37,317 nt of DNA from Bacillus sp. 491mf (GTDB lineage: Bacteria; Bacillota; Bacilli; Bacillales; Bacillaceae_G), in NCBI RefSeq assembly GCF_900112415.1, contig NZ_FOLV01000036.1, positions 1 through 37,317 of the forward strand. The letters are read 5' to 3'. The notes beneath the pieces are model-generated. The model worked only from the letters and a program-made list of their open reading frames with translations. It was not told where the DNA came from and did no database searches. Each line of letters begins with the position of its first letter. The first letter of the stretch is position 1. This document shows positions 24,296 through 32,814 of the stretch, piece after piece. A program made the translations under genes and the position numbers.

Positions 24296-24751
24296 TTAAC
24301 TAAGTGCTACAGAAAAAGCAGATTCAAGCATAGTATCAAAATCACAAAAGGTTTCCATATGCCCACCTGAAGGCTTATCTAGTTCAACAAAACTTTTTTT
24401 AGAAACATTATAACAATACCAAGCTATATCTGAATCTCCCAAAAAAATCAGCTCATCTTCGTCTTTAATTGACTCCCAGGTTTCATTGGCATCAAAAAAA
24501 CTATCCACCTGATTTATTGGCTTAGAATCCCAAAAATCTTGGTCAATCCCATAAATTTTAAGTCCATTAAATTCAATTCCATTAACTGTTTGTAAAAATT
24601 CATAGTATTGCTGTGGCAGTACATCTTCACCAAATTTTTCTACTACAGATTTATGAAATCTTGATAACTCGTTTTCATTGGTAGGTAAATTGAGTTTTCG
24701 ATTTCGTTTCTCTCTTATTTTGGAAATCTGACTAACTTGCTCTCTCCACAT
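24296..24751 (-). CDS. YrhA-like SUKH immunity protein
   Basis: 151 aa, ATG 24751 with AAGGTGAT upstream. YrhA/SMI1-type SUKH: ENELSRFHKSVVEKFGEDVL, PQQYYEFLQTVNGIEFNGLK, IYGID, ELIFLGDSDIAWYCYN and ETFCDFDTMLESA. Paired with the HNH toxin tail just upstream (stop 24774-24776, 22 nt from the start). Cytoplasmic. Confidence 0.8.
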   Translation of the reverse strand: MWREQVSQISKIREKRNRKLNLPTNENELSRFHKSVVEKFGEDVLPQQYYEFLQTVNGIEFNGLKIYGIDQDFWDSKPINQVDSFFDANETWESIKDEDELIFLGDSDIAWYCYNVSKKSFVELDKPSGGHMETFCDFDTMLESAFSVALS

Positions 24752-24773
24752 ATAATCACCTTCTAAAAAATAT

Positions 24774-24977
24774 TTATTCCTTACTAGGAGGATAAATGTC
24801 TCCTTGTGGAATAGGAAAATCCGCTATTTTAATGCCCCCAGGTTTCATACCCTTTGTTAATGAATTTTGTTCATTTGTAATAACCTTGTGATAGGGATGG
24901 TTTTTTGCTAGAACTAGGTTTTCTGCATCATTGGTACCACCTTGATCCAAGGGGATTTTATGTTTGTTGTTATTTTA
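24774..24977 (-). pseudogene. HNH nuclease toxin C-terminal fragment
   Basis: 67 codons: NNKHKIPLDQGGTNDAENLV then H-P-Y-H-K-V and a tail ending PPSKE-stop. The H-x-I-P-L..GGTN..NLV....H spacing is the C-terminal part of HNH/EndoVII-type toxins. It lacks the N-terminal half of the domain. It was missed because no start codon is present. Confidence 0.65.
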
Positions 24978-25319
24978 ATCCTTTTTACAATTTTTTCTCT
25001 ACTATTATATAGCCATTACAATCTATTAAAATAATAATAAAGATTCAACACTTAGTGCACTTATAAAACTATAATGCACCTTTTCTTTTCTATGCTAAAA
25101 CGCCCAAAAGCACGCATCGTCTTTTGTGGACAATAAAGGTGTTCTATCCATCTATTCCCTTAACATTTTTTTGATCCAATATTTATACATGATTATCACT
25201 AATTTTAGTATAAGTTTCATCTTTCATATTAATCCAGACTAGCTTGCAATCTCTTTTATTCGTACTGTGCACAAAGGGCATTAACTAAGATTAAATTTTC
25301 TCAGTCAATGCCCTTGATT
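24978..25319. other. repeated spacer with terminator
   Basis: About 24985-25150 repeats the 5750-5930 spacer (TTTACAATT.TTTCTCTACTA, AGCCATTACAATCTAT, CACTTAGTGCACTTATAAAACTATAATG, AAACGCC.AAAAGCAC). A hairpin AAAGGGCATTAAC..TCAATGCCCTT lies at about 25274-25314, downstream of Imm48. No gene. Confidence 0.6.
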
Positions 25320-25721
25320 TTAATGATTCTTTACTACTTCAATTACATTCTCAATATTATCTTTCAACTCTTTACTTTTACCTTCTTCATATTGATAATA
25401 TCCTTGAATTCCTCTATGAATGATAGAATGCATAGTTGGATGAAATGATTTATCTGTACACTCAATTAAAAAATTACAGAATTCCGCACTAGCTGCTGGA
25501 GAATAGAAGAACATTTCTATCAATATATCAATTGTAGCCCCCTGTATCTGTATGGCATTCTTTTTATTTTTTAAAGAATAACCATTTATCATACCAAAAC
25601 AAAATGTTGCTACTATTTGCTTTTCTTGTTCGTTTAACTTTTCTGGAACCAATTGCGAAGTATTTAAAAACTGCTGAATCATTTTTTTCACTTCACTGTA
25701 ATATTCTACATCATTAGTCAT
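25320..25721 (-). CDS. Imm48 family immunity protein
   Basis: 133 aa from ATG 25721, chosen because GGGGG lies 6 nt upstream; the longer reading from 25793 runs into the neighbour. Imm48 pattern: FCFGMINGYSLKNKKNAIQI, GATIDILIEMFFYSPAASAE, LIECTDKSFHPTMHSIIHRG and IQGYYQYEEGK. The start is 11 nt after the stop of the 25732 gene, so the two form an operon. Confidence 0.75.
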   Translation of the reverse strand: MTNDVEYYSEVKKMIQQFLNTSQLVPEKLNEQEKQIVATFCFGMINGYSLKNKKNAIQIQGATIDILIEMFFYSPAASAEFCNFLIECTDKSFHPTMHSIIHRGIQGYYQYEEGKSKELKDNIENVIEVVKNH

Positions 25722-25731
25722 TTTTGTCCCC

Positions 25732-26223
25732 CTAGTATATAAATAGATTTCCTTCTGGATACTTTCCATTCCATCCACAAGGAATATGCCCACTTAAATA
25801 GATTTTTAGCATTTCGTTATAAAATGCTGACTTATAATATTTTTCATAAGATAGTACCATTATTATACTTACTACATCGAACTTAACAGCATTTAATATA
25901 TCTTTTGGTAACCCCAATATCGTTATTTGTTTTTCAATATTGTCAGTGATTTTTGGTAATACCTCTGCTTTGATTTTTTTAACTAAGGTGTTCCAATTTT
26001 TATTATATATTTCTGGTTCATTCTTTGCTAAATAACCCGTTAAATTATTACTTTCTTCCAGACAAATATTTCCCCATTCTATCCCGTTCACACTCTTAAC
26101 CATTTTCTTTTTATTTGATACATAGGTATACTCAATTCCTTGAGGAAAATTACTCTCTGTTCCACAATGCTTTAACCAATTACTAGACAATACCGCTTCC
26201 ACTACAGAAGTATTTAATTCCAT
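25732..26223 (-). CDS. hypothetical immunity-like protein upstream of Imm48
   Basis: 163 aa, ATG 26223 with AAAGGAGC upstream. N-terminal VVEAVLSSNWLKHCGTESNF, a helical middle (WNTLVKKIKAEVLPKI, VSIIMVLSYEKYY), and a C-terminal SGHIPCGWNGKYPEGNLFIY. I recall similar proteins beside toxins in Bacillus but no family name. It follows a toxin tail (stop 26236-26238) and is co-transcribed with Imm48. Confidence 0.6.
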   Translation of the reverse strand: MELNTSVVEAVLSSNWLKHCGTESNFPQGIEYTYVSNKKKMVKSVNGIEWGNICLEESNNLTGYLAKNEPEIYNKNWNTLVKKIKAEVLPKITDNIEKQITILGLPKDILNAVKFDVVSIIMVLSYEKYYKSAFYNEMLKIYLSGHIPCGWNGKYPEGNLFIY

Positions 26224-26235
26224 GTAAATGCTCCT

Positions 26236-26363
26236 TTATTTACGTTTTGGTAAATTAATTCTACCAGGAATCCTTGGAACAAATGAATCTCCAGTTAATT
26301 TATAAAACAATTGTTGTTTCATTGCTCGTTGAACAACTTTCTGAGCTTGTATACCACTAAGTT
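26236..26363 (-). pseudogene. toxin tail remnant
   Basis: The frame SGIQAQKVVQRAMKQQLFYK then LTGDSFVPRIPGRINLPKRK-stop, 12 nt before the 25732 gene. Basic and Gln-rich with a PRIPGRI end. Family unknown. Confidence 0.5.
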
Positions 26364-26426
26364 ATATATATTAGACCTTGCTTTTTACTTACTTTTTACT
26401 TTTCCTCCTTGTCTTTTTTGCATGCG

Positions 26427-26472
26427 AAAAAGGCTTATTCCAACTCATCATTCAATTTGGAATAAGCCTTTT
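26427..26472 (-). terminator. recurrent GGAATAAGCC terminator
   Basis: AAAAGGCTTATTCCAA / TTGGAATAAGCCTTTT, 16-bp perfect stem with T-rich ends on both sides. Same family as 1210-1250. Confidence 0.8.
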
Positions 26473-26572
26473 AAATTTATTAAGCGTGTTTGGTAAACTT
26501 TTTAGCGTTTGATTTGTTAATTGTATCGTACAATCCCACTTATCCACGAATTGATTTTCATGTACATTGTGT

Positions 26573-26956
26573 TTATCTAATATTAAATTTATGTCTAATT
26601 TCTTTCAAGCAAGCTTTAACTTCCTCTGCATTATGTGGGTTCCGAGATACATAATTTTCACTGACCTCTTTTAAATAATTATAAAATGTTTCATAGTCTA
26701 CAATTGCATAGACTTCCACACTTGTTACTGGCGGAATCGTAGTAAAGTTAACTCCAGTATCTCCAAAATATTCCTCATCATGTGGTTGACATTCGGTAGC
26801 AAAGTAGCAACTTGTAAATCCAATTCCAAATCCTTTAACAAGTTTAAAATGATGTAATGCTTCTAAGAAATATCTGTCCCCAATGGTATTAAAATAAGCT
26901 TCCATATTCTGAACTTTTTCCTCAAAATTTTCTACGCAATAAATTTCATCATCCAT
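26573..26956 (-). CDS. CdiI-type ribonuclease toxin immunity protein
   Basis: 127 aa from ATG 26956, with AAGGAG 10 nt upstream. A longer frame to 27010 continues into what looks like a toxin tail (GYIDKSTEGVEIYF). Typical of Bacillus CdiI proteins: YFLEALHHFKLVKGFGIGFT, CQPHDEEYFGDTGVNF, AIVDYETFYNYLKEVSENYV, LKEIRHKFNIR. It is the most typical of the four CdiI-like proteins. The TnpB element ends about 185 nt upstream of its start. Confidence 0.75.
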   Translation of the reverse strand: MDDEIYCVENFEEKVQNMEAYFNTIGDRYFLEALHHFKLVKGFGIGFTSCYFATECQPHDEEYFGDTGVNFTTIPPVTSVEVYAIVDYETFYNYLKEVSENYVSRNPHNAEEVKACLKEIRHKFNIR

Positions 26957-27176
26957 TATCACCATTCTCCTTATACCCTTGTTTAGGTAACACATGAAAT
27001 AAATTTCCACCCCTTCAGTTGACTTATCAATATACCCTATAAATTGTAACCAAATAATTTATAGTTTTTTAGTAAAATTATGCTCTTAATTTTAAAGCTT
27101 CTTAAGAGTGTCTTAATCCATTCATTCCTTTATTGAACTACCCCCACTTACCGGCTAACACCACTTGAAGTGGGGG

Positions 27177-27450
27177 ATTCTAGAACCCCTTGCTCCGATG
27201 ACAACAGGTTCTAGAACCTCCTCCGTTCAACAAGAGAAGTTCTCTATACCGTCAATCCGAAGTATCTATAGATGACCCAGCTCTGCCCCTGTATAAGCAG
27301 ACAAAAAAAGGTACGCCTTCTTCAAGCGACATAGAGGAGAGAACACAAGGCAATGCACCCAACATCATCTGCTCTGGTGAAGGGAGTAAAAGACTGGTAC
27401 CCTATGTTCTGTTTTGTGTTGGTAAAAAGTAAATCAAATGATTCGTAATC
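27177..27450 (-). ncRNA. candidate omega-RNA region of second TnpB element
   Basis: The 270 nt between the tnpB stop and the right-end hairpin is GC-richer than the neighbourhood, has no ORF, and holds inverted repeats such as GGTTCTAGAACC-like arms near 27175-27215 and ACAAAACAGAACATAGGGTACC near 27400. This is where TnpB elements encode their guide scaffold. Inferred by position. Confidence 0.4.
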
Positions 27451-29133
27451 TCATCCTTTATACGCAAGTAATTTGCGCATTCCTTTTCTTTCTTCTTCCG
27501 TTAGCTCCATATGAGATCCATTTATACCATCATGAGGCCGATTTACATCAATCAACGTATATAATACATGTGTACGAACAGCTAGTTGTTTGTTCCATAT
27601 GTTCCACTGTTTCCAATGATGCATGTTCGTTAGATCCATATAGGTTTTGAACACGTTCGGTACCTTCTCTTGATAACCTAACCCGCGTCTCCCAATCGTG
27701 AAAGCAGCTGCTTGATGAATGGAGACGCCAAATTTGCGCATATACTTCATTTTTCCGGAAATCGATGTGTACGCTGGGTTTACTTGTTTTACATCCACCC
27801 CCATCTTATTTGCCCGGTTTTGGATTGCATCTATCATCTTTCGGTACGCAAACATACTTTTTCTTCTGTTTCTTTTCTTACTATCGTACTTGTTTCCCGT
27901 TTTCGAGAGCGTAGTATCCAGCTTCTCGAGCACAATCGGCTTGTTCTTTCGGACAGCCAATTCGACAAGACGAATCGCCTCTGCTTCTAAGATTTTTGTA
28001 ATGGCACCGGAACATTTCCCTTCTAAAGAAAAAGAAAGACTGCCACTTTCGAGATAGTTTCCATCTTTTGAAACATTTACCCAGGCCAAATGGTCATAGT
28101 TACAATCCACTCCAATGACACCATCACTTTTACTGAAATTAATGTAAGGATTGGGTTCTACATCTACCATACATTTGATGAGGTAATACACTCCGTGGTC
28201 TTCGATCGACCAAGAGATCGGCTGACCATACTTCTTTTTTTGTTTACACGCAATTTGTGCGTCTACTACATGATTGACGATGTCTTGTCCATACGGAAAC
28301 ATCAAAAATGGGAAAGTCCAGACGTTTCCATGTATAGAGCTAAAAGAGAGTTCCTGTTTTTCGATGTTGTATTGAAACACAAAGTTACCACAGCGAGCAT
28401 CTTTGCGGCCAGAAATCATCATCTGTTTGTTTCGGGCGGCAGAGAAAAGGGTTTTCCATCCTTCATGATGGGTTACAAATTCTTCTTTTGTAAACTGAGA
28501 TCGAAATAATTTTTTTGTGCCAAACACAGCACTTGGAACAGATTTTTGCAGCTTTTCTTTCTTTTGTTGCAGGCGATCGAATCGGTGCTTCAACCGTCCG
28601 ATTTTTGCTTTTGTATTCTTGATTTTTCGATCCAAATAGCTATGTTCAAAAGAATAGAAGGTCAGCCAAATCATTGTTTTCTTTGGAAGAGAAAGGGAGA
28701 CAATCCCACTTGATTGGATGAGAAAAGAAGTGTTCTTAGGAAATGTCGGTTTTCCTTTTCTAAAACTCTCTTTCACTTTTTTCATCTTGGTTAGATAGGA
28801 GCGTTCAGATTTGAGTTTCTTCTTGAGGTCTTTGATTTTCTAGTCAATTTGTTGAAGATGGAGTGTTTGTTGTTCTTTTACAGCGGAGAATAGGGCAATC
28901 GCTTCTTGCCTAGCACTATTGGCATAATAGTCGTTAAGACCAAAGCGTTTTTTTAGGACAATCTGTAGACTTTCCTCATGCAGATTTCGGCTCCAGCGCT
29001 TTTCACGAACCAAAGTTTGAAAAGCAAAATGTTTCGCTTGATTGAAAATGTGCAAAACATGAGACAATTCGTTCACAAGTGCGGTTGGTAAGGTATGTTT
29101 ATACACCCTTTGAGAAAAATAGGTTTTCTTCAT
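27451..29133 (-). pseudogene. tnpB: TnpB-like protein interrupted by one amber codon
   Basis: ATG 29133. The frame runs 97 codons to TAG 28840-28842 (after HLQQID), then continues open for 462 codons to 27451 (KIKDLKKKLKSERSYLTK and onward), a 560-residue protein if the stop is read through. RuvC motifs in the second part: GVIGVDCNYD, IVLEKLD, NPAYTSISGKMKY and IHQAAAFTIGRRGLG. As in the protein at 13090, the zinc-finger cysteines are absent and His replaces the third acidic residue. A translation restart at ATG 28785 would lack the N-terminal RNA-binding part. Confidence 0.75.
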
Positions 29134-29317
29134 TTTCCTTCTTCACCACCCAATAAGAACATTCGTTCCTTTTCTGATTCTATTTTATACAAGCTAGGAA
29201 TCGATTTCAATAAATATATGAGATTTTTCTGAAAGATTTCATGTTTATGAAAATCAGACAGAAAAAGGAGTAGCAAGAGCTCCCATTCATCCCCTCCTTA
29301 CCGCTAGGCTCTGCCCT

Positions 29318-29764
29318 TCACGCGTTTGAAGAAGGGGTCTTCCGGGATAAAATGATAAAACTTAAAATGGAATCTTTACTTAACATCAAATTACTTAGAT
29401 ATAATAAATAATCGAATTCATCCTCATCATCGCCAAAAGTTAAAACGAATGGGCTTATATATGGTTTATATGTAATATCACACACAACCTTATCTGTTAT
29501 TTTAACTTGAAAATTGCGTTTTCCATCATCTATTCTCTCATTTATACAGATGATCTCATCAGGAATTGCCTCATATTTCTTCTCATTATATATAAAAAAG
29601 AATTTATCTGAATCAACATAAATACCTATCAATTGTCCATCTTCACTAAATCCTCCCACGCCTTGTCTAACTAACTGTACTTTATTTTTTTCAACTACTG
29701 AATATCCACTAGGCTCTAATATAATATATGTGCCAGTCTTAGAGTAATTATTCAGTATTATCAT
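29318..29764 (-). CDS. immunity-like protein (MIIL.NY family), 3' end replaced by TnpB element
   Basis: 148 codons, ATG 29764 with GGAGGGAG upstream. Paralogue of 21042: QGVGGFSEDGQLIGIYV, KFFFIYNEKKYEA, CDITYKPYISPFVLTF and EDEFDYLLYLSNLMLSKDS. The last residues (SRKTPSSNA) come from the left hairpin of the TnpB element, in place of the EAMSKRD-type end of the paralogue. It may still be functional. The toxin fragment at 29777 directly precedes it. Confidence 0.65.
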   Translation of the reverse strand: MIILNNYSKTGTYIILEPSGYSVVEKNKVQLVRQGVGGFSEDGQLIGIYVDSDKFFFIYNEKKYEAIPDEIICINERIDDGKRNFQVKITDKVVCDITYKPYISPFVLTFGDDEDEFDYLLYLSNLMLSKDSILSFIILSRKTPSSNA

Positions 29765-29776
29765 AAGCTCTCCCTC

Positions 29777-29992
29777 CTAATGCACTAATCCTAATAGTGT
29801 ATTTATTACATCATCTTTTTGCATTGATTTTTCAATTATAATTTTCCATATTTGTTCATCTGATTCATAAATTCCTTTATCAATGTATGAATCTTTTATC
29901 TTATCAAACATACTTTCAGCTGTTGGTCCTATTGGATTACCATATTTTTTAATATTTCTTTCCTCTAAACCAGCTCTCTCCTCAGCAGTCAT
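29777..29992 (-). pseudogene. toxin C-terminal fragment
   Basis: 71 codons: MTAEERAGLEERNIKKYGNP, GPTAESMFDKIKDSYIDKG, YESDEQIWKIIIEKSMQKDD and a final LLGLVH. The GPT.ESMF motif matches GPTPESLFEKYG near the end of the metallopeptidase toxin at 20168, so the two toxins share a C-terminal extension. No catalytic motif is left. Stop lies 12 nt before the immunity start. Confidence 0.5.
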
Positions 29993-30042
29993 ATTTCCCC
30001 TTGCTGCAATTTTTTGCTGTAATGATTTTTATAATTTGCAAG

Positions 30043-30078
30043 AAAAAAGCACTTCTAGATTTATTCAGAAGTGCTTTT
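30043..30078 (-). terminator. rho-independent terminator (duplicated)
   Basis: AAAAGCACTTCT / AGAAGTGCTTTT, same hairpin and flanks as at 21579. Confidence 0.75.
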
Positions 30079-30086
30079 ACTATTAC

Positions 30087-30485
30087 TTATTTAATATTAT
30101 ATTGCTCTTTAATTTTCATCAACAACTCTTCAGTAATCTCTTTCTTTTCAGGATTTTTCCCTATATAAAATTCACATGCTGTTTGCAGGTATTCACATAA
30201 TTCTTCGTGGGTCACGATGTCTTCCCATTCTTCGTCTATACCGTAATAGAATAATACATTATTTTCTCCGAGATACTCTTCATCATTTTGATCAAATTCA
30301 TCTGAATATACTACGCCAATGGTATCTCGTCTTTCAACATCCTCTTTAAGGAATCTCTTTAAAATGTCTACAAAATCATAATTAAACACAAACTGTCCTA
30401 ATACAATAACAGTATAATTCTTTTTTAAGTTCTTTTGTTCAAAAATATCATAAAATTTTTCAAACTCTTCTTTTCTGTTTTGTAT
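30087..30485 (-). CDS. CdiI-like immunity gene without a standard start
   Basis: The conserved frame reaches upstream to 30485 and reads EEFEKFYDIFEQKNLKKNY then FNYDFVDILKRFLKEDVE and GVVYSDEFDQNDEEYLGENN, homologous over full length to 7595. Its only standard start codon is GTG 30389, inside the conserved region with no ribosome binding site. At the expected start lies ATA (30483-30485) preceded by AGGAAG about 11 nt upstream; TGA follows three codons further up. So it is either an AUA-started gene or a silenced one. C-terminal 25 residues are near-identical to 21622. Confidence 0.6.
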   Translation of the reverse strand: MQNRKEEFEKFYDIFEQKNLKKNYTVIVLGQFVFNYDFVDILKRFLKEDVERRDTIGVVYSDEFDQNDEEYLGENNVLFYYGIDEEWEDIVTHEELCEYLQTACEFYIGKNPEKKEITEELLMKIKEQYNIK

Positions 30486-30521
30486 TTGCTCTCACTTCCT
30501 AACTACACTATATATCCATTT

Positions 30522-30534
30522 TAATTTTCCGACA
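30522..30534. repeat. solo IS630-type terminal repeat
   Basis: TAATTTTCCGACA is identical to the left terminal repeat of the IS630 element at 33089-33101. No second end is visible nearby. It may be an end left by a deletion, or chance. Confidence 0.4.
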
Positions 30535-30703
30535 TATAAGTCGCTGTTATGCAGAATACAACATGTGACCGCTACTTACTTTCTCCTTTTGTTTTAAAGC
30601 TTGCATGTGGCAGAAAAAGGCCTTGACCGTTTCTACGCATGGCCAGATGCTCTCGCTCGCCTAAAAAGAAAGATGGTTTTTATGTCGATTTTTTAATTTG
30701 TAT
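30535..30703. other. unassigned sequence
   Basis: Contains a GC-richer stretch (AGGCCTTGACCG..GCATGGCCAGATGC). No gene or repeat recognised. Confidence 0.4.
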
Positions 30704-30905
30704 CTATATAGCTAGACTTGCTCCTTCTATAGGAATGGCTATCACAATCGTGATAGCACTAAGGATAATAGATACTCTTATTAATCCCTTATCAAGGTCA
30801 GTTAAATCCTCATCTGTTATCATATCAAAGCTCGGATGCATTTCAATCAAAGGTTTAATAAAAGTGACATCAAGTATACTTGACAAGAAATTTAAAATTG
30901 ATTAG
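30704..30905 (-). pseudogene. remnant of toxin pre-toxin region
   Basis: The frame NFLSSILDVTFIKPLIEM, HPSFDMITDEDLTDLDKGL and a hydrophobic stretch (IRVSIILSAITIVIAIPIEG), then stop. The FDMIT.EDL.....GL pattern resembles the pre-toxin TG-type domain that links the N-terminal trafficking part to the toxin in LXG/WXG toxins. No start or flanking toxin survives. Confidence 0.45.
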
Positions 30906-31181
30906 TGTATCTTGCGATCAAATTCACCTATTTTTGTAAATTATTGATGTACTCTTCGAATGTTGTACTATCTTTCAGTCCACCAGCATGTGCTAACTGT
31001 ATATATTCATTTTTATATAATTCTACAAATGAATTCACATAAGGTTACTTACTCTTAACCAAAGTACTATCAGATGAAACATCTACCATAAAGGCAGCAA
31101 ATGTGCTCCTGAAAGAGAATTGTTAGCTCTCTTTAAAAAGAAAGTCACGTTTAATACTACTGTTCAGTTTTTTCAGATCAT
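30906..31181. other. unassigned spacer
   Basis: AT-rich, stopped in all frames. The CTGAAAGAGAATTGTTAGCTCTCTTT segment near 31107-31135 forms a hairpin (AGAGA / TCTCT). Nothing else readable. Confidence 0.4.
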
Positions 31182-31442
31182 TCCTCAATAAATGAAAAAT
31201 CCGAAAATGAACTAAGAGAATTTCTTATTGAGGAATTAAAGTTCGAGGAAAGAACCGATTTAGAGTTTATGCGTATTATAAATCGGATTTATAATATGGA
31301 AATCGAAGATACTATCGAGGAGTCTTATATTAATTTGAAACATTTTACAAACAAAGCTCTTTTTAAGAAATTATTTGGCAATGTAGAAGAAGATAGAGAT
31401 ATTAGTATTGATGAAATAAAAGCATCAGAAGAAAATTCATAA
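31182..31442 (+). pseudogene. plus-strand C-terminal gene fragment
   Basis: 86 open codons without a start: ELREFLIEELKFEERTDLEF, MRIINRIYNMEIEDTIEESY, FTNKALFKKLFGNVEEDRDI and end EENS-TAA. Strongly biased to Glu and Ile, clearly coding. Like the 18347/35406 fragments it is a plus-strand 3' end in a minus-strand array. Family unknown. Confidence 0.45.
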
Positions 31443-31550
31443 ATACTCCTCTGAAAGACAACAACACCCACAATGACGCTTCATCAAAGTGAGTGTTATT
31501 CATTTCTGTTCCATTAGATTCCACCAATATCAGTTAATGTTCAAGTCCAT

Positions 31551-32063
31551 TTAAACATTGCCTTTATTATCTATCCTATCTAATTCTTCATGCTTAAGCT
31601 CTTTAACAATACCATTTTTCGGGAAATCGTAACAATTACGTAGCCAAGCATATTTCCCACAAAGTAGTTCATTTTGGTGATAACTTATCCTACCACCTCT
31701 TTCATATAGCATGATTATTGGTTCATACAGATCCTCAAACTGCATAGCAATTTTATTCTTTGAACTAATCAGATACGACCATTCTAAAAAACTCTTACAT
31801 AGATATCTAGCAGTCCAACCATACCTTAGTAAATTTAGGTCATTAACAATACCTTCAATATCCACTTGAATCTCAGCGTGTATAGTCTCAGCTGCACTAA
31901 AAATTGCTAAACGATACTTATTTTCTGGACTATATATATCCCTGAAAATATTACCTCTTCTAATAAATTCTGAAACCAATAATTCAAATGATGGTTGATT
32001 CTTCTTTACATCATCCCAATTTATGTCTTTTATTCTTTGAATTGCATTTTCAAATTGTGTCAC
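31551..32063 (-). CDS. hypothetical immunity protein (LYERGG family)
   Basis: 170 aa from GTG 32063, four nucleotides after the toxin TGA (32068-32070) and after AGGATGG, so translation is coupled. Shares FENAIQRIKDINWDDV, EFIRRGNIF and DLYEPIIMLYERGG with the gene at 17459. Cognate to the toxin cassette 32068-32802 by position. Family name unknown. Confidence 0.6.
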   Translation of the reverse strand: MTQFENAIQRIKDINWDDVKKNQPSFELLVSEFIRRGNIFRDIYSPENKYRLAIFSAAETIHAEIQVDIEGIVNDLNLLRYGWTARYLCKSFLEWSYLISSKNKIAMQFEDLYEPIIMLYERGGRISYHQNELLCGKYAWLRNCYDFPKNGIVKELKHEELDRIDNKGNV

Positions 32064-32067
32064 AAAA

Positions 32068-32802
32068 TCACCATCCTATATCTGGAATAAAATCTGGAAA
32101 ATCTCCTGGAGGCTCTGGAGCTGAATCATGCGCTCCAGGGGGGTTACCAGTTGGGCGACCATCTTCAATCGCATTTACATCTCTATAAGGCAAACCACTC
32201 TGCATCAATCTAGCTTCTTCAAGTTCATGTTCGGCTAACTGCTTAAACCAAGCTTTTTGCTCTGTGGTTAATTCACCTTTCAAAGCAAGCTCCCAGCCAT
32301 GAGCAATGTGCATGTCGGGTTGAAAGTAATCAGCGAAATATGTTCCCTCACCATAATTCACAAGATTTTCATGTTTTGTTAAAAATAAATGCTACTTCAA
32401 AGCAGTCGCTTCCTCAACACTTAATCCAGTGTTCTTTGTGAAAGTTTCTATCTCTTTCATGTCTAGACCAGTTAATCTTAATCTTTCATATGTTTCAAGA
32501 GCAATTCGATCTTGATTAAATACTATCTCATAATCCAATGGATTCCCCCTTGGTTCAAGTCTTTCTATAACTCTTCTATCACCCATTCTCTTAGCAAGCG
32601 AAGCCTCAAGCCCCTGAATCTTATCATTCATAAACTTACTACTCTCTGCATGGTGCGTATTGACCCACTCATTAATCTTTCCTGGGCCACCTTGCTTCCC
32701 TATCAATGTACCGTCTCTAGCTGGTTCAACGCCTTTGAAGAAGGCAAATGCATTATCCATACCTTCGGCCATTTTTTCTGCCAAGCTGATACATTTTTTC
32801 AT
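32068..32802 (-). pseudogene. orphan toxin cassette with conserved linker, one amber stop
   Basis: The frame is open from the conserved linker (KMAEGMDNAFAFFKG, GTLIGKQGGPGKINEW, NTHHAESSKFMNDKIQGLEA) through LDMKEIETFTKNTGLSVEEA to a TAG at 32392-32394. It then continues in the same frame as HLFLTKHEN, YFADYFQPDMHIAHGWELAL, AWFKQLAEHELEEARLM and a proline-rich end to 32068. The linker is shared with 34818 and 36317, so it is the exchange point between toxin bodies and C-terminal domains. There is no N-terminal trafficking domain and no start with ribosome binding site. The toxin family is not identified. Confidence 0.65.
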
Positions 32803-32814
32803 TTCCGGATTCCC

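Larger units (their letters stand above)
27141..29337 (-). mobile_element. IS1341-like TnpB element
   Basis: Bounded by related hairpins: CCCCCACTT / AAGTGGGGG (27141-27176) at the right end, and CCCCTCCTT / AAGAAGGGG (29291-29337) at the left end. Contains one tnpB (interrupted) and no tnpA. Its left hairpin forms the last codons of the immunity gene at 29318, so it inserted into that gene's 3' end. Exact borders cannot be set without an empty site. Confidence 0.6.

Noticed and set aside
28090-28509. 139-codon plus-strand ORF and similar ones at 27438, 27712, 27719
   Set aside because: They are antisense to the TnpB frame, which has recognised RuvC motifs; no ribosome binding sites and unlikely composition.
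30639-30905. 88-codon plus-strand ORF
   Set aside because: Antisense to the pre-toxin remnant, whose FDMIT.EDL pattern is a better explanation.
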